Origin: Xiphophorus maculatus
Lineage: Eukaryota > Chordata > Actinopteri > Cyprinodontiformes > Poeciliidae
Assembly: GCF_002775205.1 (NCBI RefSeq)
Contig: NC_036458.1
Span: 2,758,560-2,822,559, forward strand
Direction: 5' to 3'
Length of the DNA stretch: 64,000 nucleotides
In this document: piece by piece, positions 1 to 11,960 of the stretch
Layout of the letters: each line of letters starts with the position of its first letter
Position numbering within the stretch: the stretch's first letter is position 1
Notes under the pieces: generated by a model
Told to the model about the DNA's origin: nothing
Seen by the model: the letters and a program-made list of their open reading frames with translations, nothing else
Database searches by the model: none
Program-made: the position numbers and the translations under genes

Positions 1-240
1 AACTCAACTGGTTTTGGTTATAAAATTAATTTATCTCCTAGATTTACCACTTGAGTTTCAAAGAACTTCCTGCAAATTTCTCACTTCATAATCTTAGAAA
101 TTATTCTAGTTTTCAGTTCGGAGATGTATGCCTTTCTTTGTGGAAATGTTTTGGAGTAAATATTCTCCTATGTGTTTGCATATTTTTGTGCCGATGTGCT
201 GACCGTAGCGGTCAGGAGTCTAACGGCAGTTTCCTGTCAG

Positions 241-378
241 CTCGATCAGGCAGCGATCGGCTCCGACTTTCAGAGGAAGTGGGGTCAGCTCCAGAAGATT
301 CTGGAGAAGCAGAGGTGCAACGGCGGGATCATCGACACGGAGGAGGAATCCAACCGATTCCTGATCCACATCCAGGAG
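241..378 (+). CDS. Internal coding exon of an unrecognised gene (partial)
   Basis: I do not recognise this protein. The segment is open, is preceded by a plausible acceptor (ttcctgtcag) and followed by a plausible donor (GAG|GTAGGG), and is exactly 138 bp, phase 0 at both ends. It encodes a charged, probably helical peptide containing FQRKWGQLQKILEKQ and ending near FLIHIQE. The next acceptor downstream, at 1566, opens in the same phase, so the two pieces read as consecutive exons of one gene entering from the left edge. The stretch 379-1566 between them is AT-rich and intron-like, and I see nothing else in it. The acceptor choice is uncertain because three AG sites lie within 40 bp. Confidence 0.4.
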
Positions 379-1566
379 GTAGGGATGCCATTCAGCCAGC
401 TGATTAATTCATCAAGTCTAATTAAATCATTAAAACCGACCACATATTTACACATAACCTACTTTTTTCCCCACTGTTTGAATAGCAATAGCTAAAAAAG
501 AACATCCTGTTTCAGGTCAGTTAGACTTATTAAAGTAATTGTTATTGCTATTCCTTAAAATCGAATGATTAAAATTCATAAATGTACGTACAACAATCTA
601 ACTATGTCCTTTAAAAACAAAGGCCAAAGCAAAAATTATGCCTTATAAGATTCAGTTGAGGTTATTCCTTCAACATTTGTCAACATTTCTTAGTGTAAAT
701 TAACTGCTATTACACTAAGAAACAGCGCATCTGGTATTGAAATACCATTCATTTGTATGTCCATAATTATACAAATAAAAAAAACAAGCCATGTATCAAC
801 CTGGGCTGAAATGGCGCTCAGAAGAAGAAGAAGCCACCACAACAAAGGCTACATGAAAAGCCATTAACCTCCAACTTCTGGAGGTTTGTCCTCTGAAGAT
901 GAAATGATTAAACTTTGATGAACAAGTTCTGATGAAACGTAAACATTCATATTAGAAGATTTAAAAAATAATTGAAAGAAAACTCTCCAGTTTTTCTGCT
1001 GTTTAGCTAATCTGAACTATCCTGACCAAAAATAAGTTATCAGATTTAGTCGTTTTCAACTGTAGATTAAATTGATAACACAGAATTGATGATTATATTA
1101 ATTGTTAATTTGTGTGGCTGAAGCCTCCAGCTGGTTCTTAGCGACGCCTCTTGTTCTGGAACAGACAGAACGTGTGAAATGGATTTCTGAAGGTGTGAAG
1201 CTGCTGAAAAAAATAAGCTGTGAAATTAATTAATTGCACAATAAATTAAAACCAACTCAATGATTTATCATTTTTCTCTTTTCTTTCTACCAAAAACTGG
1301 AGGACAGAAATCTTACGTCTTTTTGAGGTTGAGAGACTAAATAATTTTATTTATTTTGCATATTTAAAATGTATTCCAGTCCATTAGAATTTAAAGCTTA
1401 TTGATGTTTGAGAGTTTTTTACATTATTATGGCATTAAATATTGCATTACTTGAAAACGGTCTTGAAACAACAATATTGTTTATTGCAATAACTTCTGGG
1501 ACAGTTTGTAATCCTAACATGCCTAGTCTGAGTTGCCTCTGGTTCTGGTTCTGTTGTTCCCTGCAG

Positions 1567-2139
1567 GCCCCTCCAGTGTCTGAAAACGTAAACCCAGAGG
1601 TCGATGCGTCCCCCGCCCTCCCAGTTTCCTCCTCCTCTGATGAAGCCGGCGTCCGATCGGAGCGGTTTGTTCCCGGACTGTCCCAGCTCCCAGGCTTCCA
1701 GGCCCAGAAGCACCAGAACCAGGCCAGAGCGCCAAGAGGAGGAGGAAGACCCAAACCCCGTCCTGGGCAGGGCCCCCCCATCGCAGAGCACCTGGAACGG
1801 CTCGCTCTGTCAGACTGCACCGACCAATCACAGATGATTCTGGGAGACGGTGGCCGACAGACGCGATGCCGGATCGGGTCGGGGGAGGAACCAGAGAAGC
1901 AGGTTCCTCCAACTGATTTAGACTCTGAGGGCCCAAAAGATGGAGCCAGGGGTCACCGAGGGAGAAGAAGGGGCCCCTACCGGCCTGCCCTGCACCACAT
2001 CGGGGCCCCCAGGCCCCCACAGCAGCACCGCGACAGTCGGGCCAGAAGTCGAGGAGGAGGCGGCGGGCCCCGGCGCGGCCATTACGGCCAGGGCCTCCAA
2101 CAGCAGGTGGTGGAGCGGGGAAGAGAGGAGGTGGTATGA
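1567..2139 (+). CDS. Last coding exon, arginine/glycine-rich C-terminus, unrecognised gene
   Basis: After a good acceptor (ttccctgcag) an open frame of 190 codons runs to a TGA at 2137-2139. It is GC-rich and CpG-containing against an AT-rich background, which supports coding. The peptide begins with a Ser/Pro-rich part, has a short predicted helix (EHLERLALSD), and ends in an Arg/Gly/Pro-rich tail with RG and RGG-like runs (for example SRGGGGGPRRGHYGQ). Such tails are common in RNA-binding and RNP proteins, so a nucleic-acid role is an inference only. Two overlapping frames are also open here because of the base composition. I chose this one because its phase matches the 241-378 exon and the acceptor. 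The protein family was not recognised. Confidence 0.4.
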   Translation, partial: APPVSENVNPEVDASPALPVSSSSDEAGVRSERFVPGLSQLPGFQAQKHQNQARAPRGGGRPKPRPGQGPPIAEHLERLALSDCTDQSQMILGDGGRQTRCRIGSGEEPEKQVPPTDLDSEGPKDGARGHRGRRRGPYRPALHHIGAPRPPQQHRDSRARSRGGGGGPRRGHYGQGLQQQVVERGREEVV

Positions 2140-3756
2140 CAAAGGGCGACCGGAGGGTGGAGGAACGGCAGAACGCGAGCCTCCATCATCAGATTAAAAC
2201 GCCGCGACAGAAAGGACTCTGGACGCCGCCTCCTGTCCCGCTGTCTCCAACGCACTTTCGTCTTTGCTCCAGTTGTGTCCAGCTGGTCGCTGCTTTGTGA
2301 TGTGATGCCAAACAGCTTAAAGAACTATAAATTAAATCTACTCTGGGTGTCAGTTTGGTGCAGTAGTCTCTTTCTATTGGTTCAGTTTATTCCATTTAAA
2401 AGTAGTTTTTTTGAAAAATATATAAAGTCTTTATTATGGATGTCGACTAATGGTTTAGATTAACATTAGTTTCCATCGATTACGACTTCTTTTGACATAG
2501 TTTGGCTGCCATCCAACAGGGGGCGCCACTTGTCATCCGTAAGCGGATTTCTGATGGAGCAGCGTCACCTTCTAATGTAAAACCTGATGTGCTATTTAGG
2601 TGAGGATGTGACAGAAAAATGGAGGTTAAAGCAAAAAATAAAAATTGTAATATGATGGGGAAAATCATGCCATGACCTTAAATATCTTGGAAAGACCCCA
2701 ACATGGCTGAAATAAAACATTTCTGCAAAGGAGAATGGGTCAAATATCGGATGAGGCTCGTTTGTCAAACATACTGTACATACAGGCAAACACTTTTCTA
2801 CCAGCCCACATCTCTGTATTAAAATGTGCTGATGTAATATACTAAATATGTTTTCAACAACTGGAAGCAGAAAATAACTTAACAGAAATAAACAGTTTAT
2901 GCTGAAGTAATGTATGTAATGCCAGTGGTCATTTCCTCCAGATATGGAGATCGGTTTGTGAAGGCCAAAAAGAAGGTCCAGGGAAGAAGTGATGATCCGG
3001 GTGGAAACAAACCTGCTCCACCCATCCTGGAAGAACTGAGGTGGCTCTCCCAGTTAGTGAAAAACAGAGAAACGGACCAATATGGACAGAGATGTATGGA
3101 CTACTGCTACACTTTAGCATACAATTATTGTGCAAGTTGTAGTTTGAGGATTCATTTTATTGTTTAACTACAGCACTCTGTCAATCCAAAACATTAACCT
3201 CTCAAACCTGAATATTTAAATAAGTAAAAGTGAGAGTTTGGCTTTCTTAGCCAAAAACCACATAGCTATTGTCCCAACTATTAGTTTTCCCCAGAAAACT
3301 TGTTGAGCTTGATGGAAAAGTCAGTAAGGACATCCATGAGCAACCTGCTGTGTTTTTGGTATTAAAAAAAAATACTTTACAAAAATTAAAGTACATGTGA
3401 AGTTAAATGAAAACTGTAGGGAAGGCCCAGTTGGTGCGCTGTTCTTCATGGCCAATCAACTACAAACCTAGCATAATCAGTCACTGTTACTGGTGTATAA
3501 AAATCCCTATTTAGAAACAAACTGGCATTGTGGGATTTTGTGTGGTGGAAAAACTACAAAACACCAAGTCTGGATTAGGGGGATTTTTCTATTTATTCAA
3601 CACAACAATATGGAGATATTAGCATTAGCACATAGCATGCGCTTCAGAGCTCCAGCCAGATCTATACAAAATAGCATTAGCATCATGGTCATAACACCAA
3701 ACATTTAGCATGATCTAATGTTACACAAGTGTAAAATCTTAAATTAATATATTAAA
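2140..3756. other. Non-coding, no supported gene
   Basis: Probable 3' flank of the gene ending at 2139, then AT-rich sequence. A frame at 2941-3165 follows a pyrimidine-rich AG and is partly hydrophilic, but it has no donor, no partner exon and no recognisable family, so I do not call it. Nothing else is supported. Confidence 0.5.
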
Positions 3757-4511
3757 CAGTGTTGTATAAAGTACTGAAATCTCAGAGTCAAGTAAAAGTA
3801 TAAGTACCTCTCCAAAATATGACTTTGGTAAAAGTCCAAGTCACTGACTGAAATGTTACTTGAGTTAAAGTCTTAAAGTATCTGAAACTTCTTGTACTTA
3901 AGTATGGAAATTACTGTAAAAATGGATGTACTCAAGTAATGTAATGAAAAGTAAAACAAGGCAAATGCAGTTTGAATGACATTTTTTATATTTTGGTAAA
4001 CTTGTCAAATACACTTAAAATAATGTACCCAACCAAGTGCAGGCAAAATTAAACCTGCTAATAGATATACCTGCAGGCATCATTTAGTTAAGAAAATTAG
4101 GTGCTTTACCTATAGCACAAGGTTAACTTAACCTGCTTTACAACTGAACCAGCTTCTTAGTAAACCCTCCAGGACAGAAAATACAAAGTTTTTGTAAACC
4201 TTAAGTTTTCCCTTCAGGTAAGGTCAGTGCTGAAAATGAGAAAAATAAATAGTACAGAAAATGCGGCCAACATGAAGAAAAAGATCTGTTACGATTACTA
4301 ACCCTAACCGTTCCTCTCTCGCTTTTTTGTAACCAGTAACTAAACCACACATTGAAAATGTATCGGAGCAAAAGTACGCAATTAAGTTCGGAAATATAGT
4401 GAAGTAAAAGTGAAAGTTATCAAAAATTTTTCCATACTCGAGGAAAGTATGAAGTACTCCAAAATATACTGAAGTAGTGAAGTGTTTTTACTTCGTTACT
4501 ATACAACACTG
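3757..4511. mobile_element. Non-autonomous hAT-type DNA transposon, 755 bp
   Basis: Terminal inverted repeats read CAGTGTTGTATAAAGTACT at the left and the imperfect reverse complement, ending ATACAACACTG, at the right. The element is flanked by a perfect 8-bp target duplication ATATTAAA (3749-3756 and 4512-4519), the hAT hallmark. The interior is built of decayed ACTTRAGTAAAAGTA-like motifs and has no transposase frame. Related fragments are scattered at about 14.2, 17.4-18.3, 20.6, 21.1 and 27.0 kb. Confidence 0.85.
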
Positions 4512-5738
4512 ATATTAAAACATCATTAGTACAGAAAGAAAAAAATAAAATATAAATAAAAGGATTGCAGCAAGTTATAAAACTTGCCTCTTTGCAGTGG
4601 AACAAATGAAAGCAAAGAGGAAAATAATAACTTTATAATGATTCTGGAGAAAGTAAAGCAGGGCTGGAGAACCAAACTCCTAATGATGGATTTGGGGGAA
4701 CATAGTCAGGTATTGTTCGTACCCGACTGTTTGCAGTTCCTGAGTAATACTGTTGTATTAATGACTGTCAATTATACAATAATGTGTATTGTCGTGGAAA
4801 AAAAAAAACTATTTCCAAACACTGTTCAGGTAAAATCACTCAATCAGGTTTATTCATGAATTGTGAACAACTCAGAGAGCTCACAGGAAAGTGAATAATG
4901 AAGCAAGTCTGAAACAAAAAGCTCTGCCAGGCAGACAACACATGAGTTTTGTACAAAGGGATAAGGGATCCAAAGCAGGGAATCAGACTGGTTCCCATGC
5001 AGCTGGGGAAAACAACATCCAACCTTGTGCATGTAACCCAAACAGCTTTAATTTGGTGGGAATATACAGAACGTAGAATAAACATATAGCAATACAGCTA
5101 GCAGGTGTGACCCTTAATATTAATAATCATTTCCCTCCGAGGTTAAAAGATACAACATAACACTATCCTGGAAGATGTAAGAAAAGGAGAAACAAATAAA
5201 AATGCCCCCCAAAAAAACAAAACAAAACACACAAAAAAAAAACATATACACAAGATACGAAAAACCTACCGGCATTCACTTATTCAGCAATGTAACAATA
5301 TCACTGTGTGAGGTAGGAAAAGTTATCTTGCAACCCCTCCTTGCCAGGGAGGCGGTTCTGTATATGTGCTAACCAGGATAAACACGGAGGTATCACACCT
5401 ACGATTGAAGACATGATAAAAATCAATAACAACTATTGTAATAAAAAAAGGTAATATAAAAACAAAAATTAGAAATAACATCAAATAGCAAAAAACAAAA
5501 CCCGACCAGAGGCATGAAGCCTCTGACGGCTCCTAGGATCTCTGGAACACTCAAACCCTTCCACCACAATAAGGTGGCAGGGGGAAAATAAAACCAGAAA
5601 CAGTGAACTGATCTGAATAGAGGCCTGAAGGTGTCAGAACCTGGTAGAGGAAGACCTGACAGGTTTAACTCATATTGAGGGACAAACTAGACAGTGAGTA
5701 AGACAACATATGAATAATAATTGGTATAAACGGCTAAC
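4512..5738. other. AT-rich intergenic DNA, no gene seen
   Basis: No reading frame with coding character and no terminal repeats that I can pair. Several A-rich runs occur around 5.2 kb. The right end adjoins the foldback element. Confidence 0.5.
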
Positions 5739-6208
5739 GTTTTATTTTCCGTTTTTCTCTCCATAGGAGCTCCACCTGGTCTGGCTTTCTGATTGGCTGT
5801 GGTTCCTTCCTGCAGGAGGGCACTGGCTGGCATGATGCTGCCATCACCTAACAGTTCTCCCTCTCCTGTTAACGTTCCACTTCCATGAGTGTAGAAAGTT
5901 CTCCTGACCAGCTGACCTGTTGTTGTCTCTGCTCTGTCTTCTCTCAGCTCCAGTCGGTCGTGGCAGATGACTGCTGGTACTGAGCCCGGTTCTGATTCAG
6001 CTGGAGGTTTCTTCCCGTTAGAGGAGAGTTCTTCCCCTCAACTGTCGGTACATGCATGCTCTGTCTGAGGGATTGCTGTAAGGTCAAGGACTCAACACGA
6101 GCGACTTGCTGTCGCCCCCTGCTGGTCAGGAGGAGTGACTGCTGGAAGTCAGTGACTCCATGCACTCTGCTGGGTTTCCTTTGGTACAAACTGTTTAAAA
6201 TACTTTAA
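5739..6208. repeat. Left arm of a 2.7-kb foldback (long inverted repeat)
   Basis: About 465 bp that recur almost unchanged in reverse complement at 8001-8469. The same 81-codon frame therefore appears on the minus strand here and on the plus strand in the other arm. It is a repeat artefact and not a gene. The arm carries a motif (GGAAGAAACCTCCAGC in the other orientation) that also appears, decayed, at 11.8 kb and near 61.3 kb, so it belongs to a dispersed family. Confidence 0.85.
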
Positions 6209-7159
6209 CCCTCTACGGTCCATAGTATAAATGATCGTTTGACAAATTTAGATTTTACCTTTATATTTCTTAATAGAAATGATTAATAATGTATAATATA
6301 TTATGTGGTATAATTTTTTTTCAGGACAACCTGAACTTTGTCAATTTACACTTATTTTTGTCATTTGGATGTACTGATATTGCATTTTGGGCCTAAAATT
6401 GCATAAAAAAATTTCTTATTTGAGTAGAAAAACTCATTTTTTCACTGTGAAACCCACAAATATGTATAATGAATGTTTTTTATAGTTCAGAATACTAAAG
6501 TAGTAGCAGTTGCACAGCGCCGCCTACTTCTCAGATCAAGGCTGCACAGTTGCGCAGCGCTCCCTATCTAAGCTGCACAGTTGCGCAGCGCTCCCTATCT
6601 AGGCTGCACAGTTGCGCAGCGCTCCCTATCTAAGCTGCACAGTTGCGCAGCGCTCCCTATCTAGGCTGCACAGTTGCGCAGCGCCCCCTACTTCTCAACA
6701 TCTCAGCGTCGCCCCTTAAAGATCAAGGCTGCACAGTTGCGCAGCGACCCTACTTCTCTATTTGGATCTCTGCATAGCTACCTCACCACCGTGTTACTGC
6801 TCATACTTTTTTCACGCCATTACTTGCGTCAATGTCCAAAGTTTCACAGCAACAAAATGTTGTCTACTCTTATCAGTTGAATATGTGAGATCGAGTCAGG
6901 GCATCTCCTGTTATGTTTTCTTTTGTATGTTGCAACAGCAATTTTTTTTACAATTTTGCTGATTGAAAAAAGATGGTTTAAATATTTTAGCATAACTTCA
7001 GTTTTACTTCGCCTATTGACATAATTTAAAAACTGGTTTATAATGTGCACTTCAAACTCAAGCGAAAGTGAGACTCGGGGAGGCGGAGTCTTGCTGCTAT
7101 GTCACCAAATCAGACATGTAAAAAAACAACAAGTATATCAGTCCATAGACCTTGGAGGG
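6209..7159. mobile_element. Possible piggyBac-like MITE inside the foldback
   Basis: Starts CCCTCTACGGTCCATAG directly after TTAA at the end of the left arm, and ends CTATGGACCTTGGAGGG-like (read as CCATAGACCTTGGAGGG) before TTTTAA. Inverted CCCTC termini next to TTAA resemble piggyBac-type insertions. The right junction has two extra Ts, so the boundary is not exact. It contains the 31-bp minisatellite. Confidence 0.4.
6508..6755. repeat. 31-bp minisatellite, about 6-7 units
   Basis: Five successive units begin at 6541, 6572, 6603, 6634 and 6665, each starting GCTGCACAGTTGCGCAGCGC and differing by single bases. Degenerate units flank them at 6508 and 6727. GC-rich and CpG-rich inside AT-rich DNA. 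Each unit contains the near-palindrome TTGCGCAG. Confidence 0.9.
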
Positions 7160-7311
7160 TTTTAATAAACCAAACTTGATGCTTTGATAAGTAGGATCAA
7201 TTGGAATCTAAGAATTAAAATTACTTTCTAAAATCCCTTGACGACATAGCTGTGAAATGACACTATAAATACAAATTAATAAATGTTATTTTGCTCTTTA
7301 ATTTCTGTTTT

Positions 7312-7850
7312 TGTTTATAGAGTTTTTGTATTGAAGTTTTTGTTTTTAGAGTTTTTAGGAGTTTTTGTTTTTAGAGTTTTTGTATTGGAGTTTTTGTTTT
7401 TAGAGTTTTTGTATTGAAGTTTTTGTTTTTAGGAGTTTTTGTTTTTAGGAGTTTTTGTTTAGAGTTTTTGTTTTTAGAGTTTTTGTATTGGAGTTTTTGT
7501 TTTTAGAGTTTTTGTATTGGAGTTTTTGTTTTTAGAGTTTTTGTTTTTAGAGTTTTTGTATTGAAGTTTTTGCTTTTAGAGTTTTTGTGTTGAAGTTTTT
7601 GTATTGAAGTTTTTGTTTTTAGAGTTTTTGTTTTTAGGAGTTTTTGTTTTTAGAGTTTTTGTTTTTAGAGTTTTTGTTTTTAGAGTTTTTGTATTGGAGT
7701 TTTTGTATTGGAGTTTTTGCTTTTAGAGTTTTTGCTTTTAGGTTTTTGCTTTTAGAGTTTTTGCTTTTAGAGTTTTTAGGAGTTTTTGTTTTTAGAGTTT
7801 TTGTATTGAAGTTTTTAGGAGTTTTTGTTTTTGAGTTTTTGTATTGGTTG
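7312..7850. repeat. T-rich minisatellite (TTTTTAGAG / TTTTTGTATTGGAG units)
   Basis: More than 25 irregular 14-19 bp units alternate between TTTTTAGAG-, TTTTTAGGAG- and TTTTTGTATTGRAG-type. The open frame across it (repeated Phe-Leu-Glu-Phe) is a by-product of the repeat and should not be called a gene. Confidence 0.9.
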
Positions 7851-8000
7851 TTTTATTGGCTATTGGGGCGCATTTGTTCGTTTAAGTGTTTAATTTTATA
7901 TAGTGCCAACTCACAGCAAAAGTCGTCTCAATGCACTTTGAAATTATTTGAGTTTAATCTCATATTGCAATTGCAATACAATAAGCTCAGTTAAATATTT

Positions 8001-8469
8001 AAGTATTTTAAACAGTTTGTACCAAAGGAAACCCAGCAGAGTGCATGGAGTCACTGACTTCCAGCAGTCACTCCTCCTGACCAGCAGGGGGCGACAGCAA
8101 GTCGCTCGTGTTGAGTCCTTGACCTTACAGCAATCCCTCAGACAGAGCATGCATGTACCGACAGTTGAGGGGAAGAACTCTCCTCTAACGGGAAGAAACC
8201 TCCAGCTGAATCAGAACCGGGCTCAGTACCAGCAGTCATCTGCCACGACCGACTGGAGCTGAGAGAAGACAGAGCAGAGACAACAACAGGTCAGCTGGTC
8301 AGGAGAACTTTCTACATTCATGGAAGTGGAACGTTAACAGGAGAGGGAGAACTGTTAGGTGATGGCAGCATCATGCCAGCCAGTGCCCTCCTGCAGGAAG
8401 GAACCACAGCCAATCAGAAAGCCAGACCAGGTGGAGCTCCTATGGAGAGAGAAACAGAAAACAAAAAGT
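8001..8469. repeat. Right arm of the foldback
   Basis: Reverse complement of 5739-6208 with only scattered single-base differences, for example catgaatgtag against catgagtgtag. The two arms bracket a spacer of about 1.8 kb holding both minisatellites and the possible piggyBac-like insert. High arm identity implies a recent origin or homogenisation of the arms. Confidence 0.85.
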
Positions 8470-8669
8470 TCACTGTTGAAATACATAATTAAGTAGAAAA
8501 AGAAAATGAGAACACAATTAAAATATCTACAACAAATAAAAACAACAAAATGAATTATGAAGTCTCTGTAAACAAAATTGACCTTCAATTTTACTGGAGA
8601 CTCGTTAAGTTTTTGGTAGAAAAAAGAAAAGAAACCGAGCTCGTGTTAAATGTTTCAAGTTCTGTCATT

Positions 8670-11640
8670 TTCTTTCCATCCATTGGTGGCGGGGGCGACG
8701 ACAGCCTTCTCCATCCGGCAGGGGACGACGGCCTTGTCCATCCGGCGGTGAAGGTCCAGGATGATCCAAGAGGATTCCTGAAGGACAACAGACGGGTGCA
8801 GATTTCCTGTCAAATCCTTTAACAACTCAGAATGTTCACAAACTCACTTCTAAGTGTGATGCCAATACCTGTTGCATTTCTTGAGGAAGACTGCAGAAGC
8901 CAATGTGGTAGGGTCACTGAGGTCATCCATCAGCAGGGGGAGAGGCAGGTGAAGAAGTAGGGCTGGGGGAAATGAGGAAAATTGAATATCACAATATATT
9001 TTTGCTTCATCACTATACACTATATACATCATGACATACTTAAATGAGCATCAAATGTTATTTTAAACTATAGCCCCCTTGCAGCATGATGTTACACAAG
9101 TTTCCACCCCCATTTCCCTGCTAGACTTAAATGTAATCTCAATATATGAAATAAAATGGATCCAGTGTTTTGCTATGAATTGTTGATTAGATAACAAGGT
9201 CAGAAAAAAGCTTTATTCAAGAAAAAAAATCACGAGGGAAAGCGTGTTGAGGAATAAAGTGTGTTTTGGTTCAGCTTAAAAAGAAAAAAGCAACCTACAC
9301 ACAGACTGACAGATCATCAGTAAAGCAGGTGTTTAAATTAGCTAACAGCAGCGCTGGCTAATCTACCACAGTGATCACTTATCAATACACACCTATAACG
9401 AACTGAACGTTCTGCTCTATGCGAGGGTAATGTTTGAGTTTTTGGTGCTGAATCCTGATGCATAAAGTTGCATTGTTGTCAGTTGCTACGGCAACGAGTC
9501 GACATGTAGCGTAAAGCTGACGAGATTAAAAAAAGAATGAGTAGTTTTGAGTTATTTTCTCCATTGCACGGCACTAAATGAATCATACCTACGTCTCCAG
9601 GTTTCACTTTAAAGGACTAGTTCTACTGGCATGTGCAGAAATTGTCTGATTAGGGAGGGAAATGCAATCTTTTGTGGCAACAGTTTTATAACATGCTTCA
9701 CAAATTACCTCATTTTGTTCAAATGTCCTCCATATAAAATCTGAACTACTGCCAAATTATTGATCCAGCGTTGTTTCTCTTAGGAACTAGACTAGTTCAT
9801 CTCATTCGTCTTCAGTTACCGTCTCATTCACAGCTTTCCTCAAACTGTCACTGCCACCATGTTAGTTTTCTCTGCATAACGTGATTGGCAGAAAATGTTC
9901 AGGTTGGGAGGGGCGACCGACTAGCGACGCATTTGTAGTCAAACCATACTGGAAGTGAATTTGATGGCAAAACCTTATTATTTGAACAACAATTTATACA
10001 CTATAGTTGCGATATAGCCATTTTAACTATCATGAATAGAAAATATCACAATACATCGAGTATGCTCGATACATCGCCCAGCCCTATGAGGAAGGCCTTT
10101 TCCGTCCGTCTATAGGGGGGCGACGAGGGGTGAAATCAGAGACAAAAACAAGATGAAGCAAAATAATTCCTAAAGGACAAGAAAGGTGAAGGTTTTACCT
10201 CAAACCCTTTAACAACTCAATGAAATCATCCCTCTTCAAAACCTCAGTTGTCAGTATCACTTAAAAAGCAGCAAAATAACTGCAGGATTCGAGGAACACT
10301 GCTGAGAAGGTTTCAAGTCAAAATGGAAAACTGGATCAGGAAGTGTCTGCCTTACCTGCTCACACGGGAACGCTTCCAGGGTTTCCTCCAGAAAACCTGC
10401 CGAGCGTGGTGGCAGGGTCACCGAGGTCATCCATCAGCAGCAGGGCGATGACGGCCTTTCCATCCATCAGTGGGGGGTGATAAAGGATGAAGTCAGATGA
10501 GAAGCTGACCCAGGTGGATTCCTGTAGCACAATAGGACAGGAAGAGTTTAGGTTTCAGGTCAAACCCTTTAACAACTCAATGAAATTTTCCCTTTTCAAA
10601 AACTCATACTTGTAAAAATTTCTAACAGCAAAATACCTGCAGCATTTCTTGAATTACACTGACAAACCGATGGTGGGGTCACCGAGGTCATCCATCAGCA
10701 GCAGGGCGATGACGGCCTTTCCATCCGTCAGTGGGGTTGATTAAGGATGAAGTCAGATGAAAAGTTGACCCAGGTGGATTCCTGAACTACAATATTACAG
10801 GAAGACAACAGGTGTAGGTCAAACTCTATTAATATGGTATCCCAAAAATGCCATGTCAGCTGTTAGGGTCAATATTGAAATTTGTTTTATTTTTCAAAAT
10901 GTCATTTTTTAAATAATCTTCATATTTAAAGTAATCCATTTAAACCATGCATTATCATGTTTTGCATTATGATTTATATACATTTAAGAAATGTCATTAC
11001 TAATAAGTGTCAAATTGATTTATTTTTTAAGAAATCAGCTTTCAAAAACCCCATCTTTTTCTGCTCAAAAGTGTTCAAGGTACACCCACCCCCCAAAATC
11101 TCAAACACCGTTGGACATAACAGGCTGGAAGTCATTTTGTTCTTTTCTGGTAATACACCCAATAGAAAAATGCATTTAGAGTATTAAAAATCTAAAGAAA
11201 AAAAATTGACTGCCGGCACCTACTAACAGCAAAATACCTGCAGCATTTCTTGAGTTAGACTGCCAAGCCGATGGTGGGGTCACCGAGGTCATCCTTCAGC
11301 AGCAGGGCGATGACGGCCTTTTCATCCATCAGTGGGGGGCGATTGAGGATGAAGTCAGATGAAATGATGACACAGGTGGATTCCTGTAGCACAATAGGAC
11401 AGGAAGACAACAGGAAGAGTTTAGGTTTCAGGTCAAACTCTAACAACTCAAAGAAATTTTCCCTTTTCAAAAACTCATACCTGTAAAAATCTCTAACAGC
11501 AAAATACCTGCAGCATTTCTTGAGTCAGACTGCCAAGCCGATGGTGGGGTCACCGAGGTCATCCATCAGCAGCAGGGCGATGACGGCCTTTCCATCCGTC
11601 AGTGGGGGGTTGCTAAAGGATGAAATCTGATGTAAAGTTG
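8670..11640 (-). repeat. Tandem array of about 270-bp exon-like units
   Basis: At least four clear units have cores near 10.39-10.54, 10.66-10.79, 11.26-11.39 and 11.51-11.63 kb, with degraded ones at 8.68-8.93 and 10.09 kb. Each unit read on the minus strand has an acceptor-like cag followed by a frame whose conserved core reads SDFIL..PPLMDGKAVIALLL and then MDDLGDP. The unit at 11.26 kb is open. The unit at 10.39 kb is open for about 50 codons and then meets a stop. The units at 10.66 and 11.51 kb are broken by a frameshift or a stop. This may be a decayed gene with duplicated exons or a noncoding repeat that happens to be open. I know no protein family with this core. Confidence 0.6.
8958..10086. 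mobile_element. Non-autonomous hAT-type transposon inside the tandem array
   Basis: Begins TAGGGCTGGG and ends CCCAGCCCTA. Longer terminal similarity includes the ATCACAATA and CGATACATCGCCC region. It is flanked by TGAAGAAG (8950-8957) and TGAGGAAG (10087-10094), an 8-bp target duplication with one mismatch. No transposase frame. It splits the exon-like repeat array and so post-dates at least part of it. Confidence 0.75.
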
Positions 11641-11960
11641 ACCCATGCCTCCTTACCATACTGAGGATGCATGAGAATAGAGAAGAAAAACTTCCCTTTA
11701 AAAGGAAGACTCAAAAAGAGGTCAACATTGCACCAATTATTTAAATTGGTTGAAAGTTGCACTAAAGCAATGCCTCATATTGAGGATGCTTGTAGTGACA
11801 GTGGAGGAAAAACTTCCCTTTAACAGGAAGAAACCTCCAGCAGAACCAGAATGTGGTTCTGTATGAAAGGCCATCTGTCACTACCCCCGGGGGATTTGAA
11901 AGGACAGAGGAAAAAATAGGACAGAAGAAGAAGAGAGTTTTCTACAGGAGAAAATGGATT
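11640..11960. repeat. Dispersed repeat related to the foldback arms
   Basis: Contains AGGAAGAAACCTCCAGCAGA, matching a motif in the inverted-repeat arms, and two direct copies of a segment including ATACTGAGGATGC / ATATTGAGGATGC followed by an AAAACTTCCCTTTAA motif. No coding capacity seen. Confidence 0.45.

Noticed and set aside
2910..3167. Possible exon after a pyrimidine-rich AG at 2940
   Set aside because: No donor, no neighbouring exon in phase and no recognisable protein.
7644..7994. 116-codon Phe/Leu-rich open frame
   Set aside because: It lies across the TTTTTAGAG minisatellite; the frame is a consequence of the repeat unit.
5944..8262. Same 81-codon protein on the minus strand at 5944-6189 and on the plus strand at 7948-8262
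   Set aside because: These are the two arms of the inverted repeat. One sequence read twice, without start context or a partner exon, and the motif recurs as a decayed repeat.
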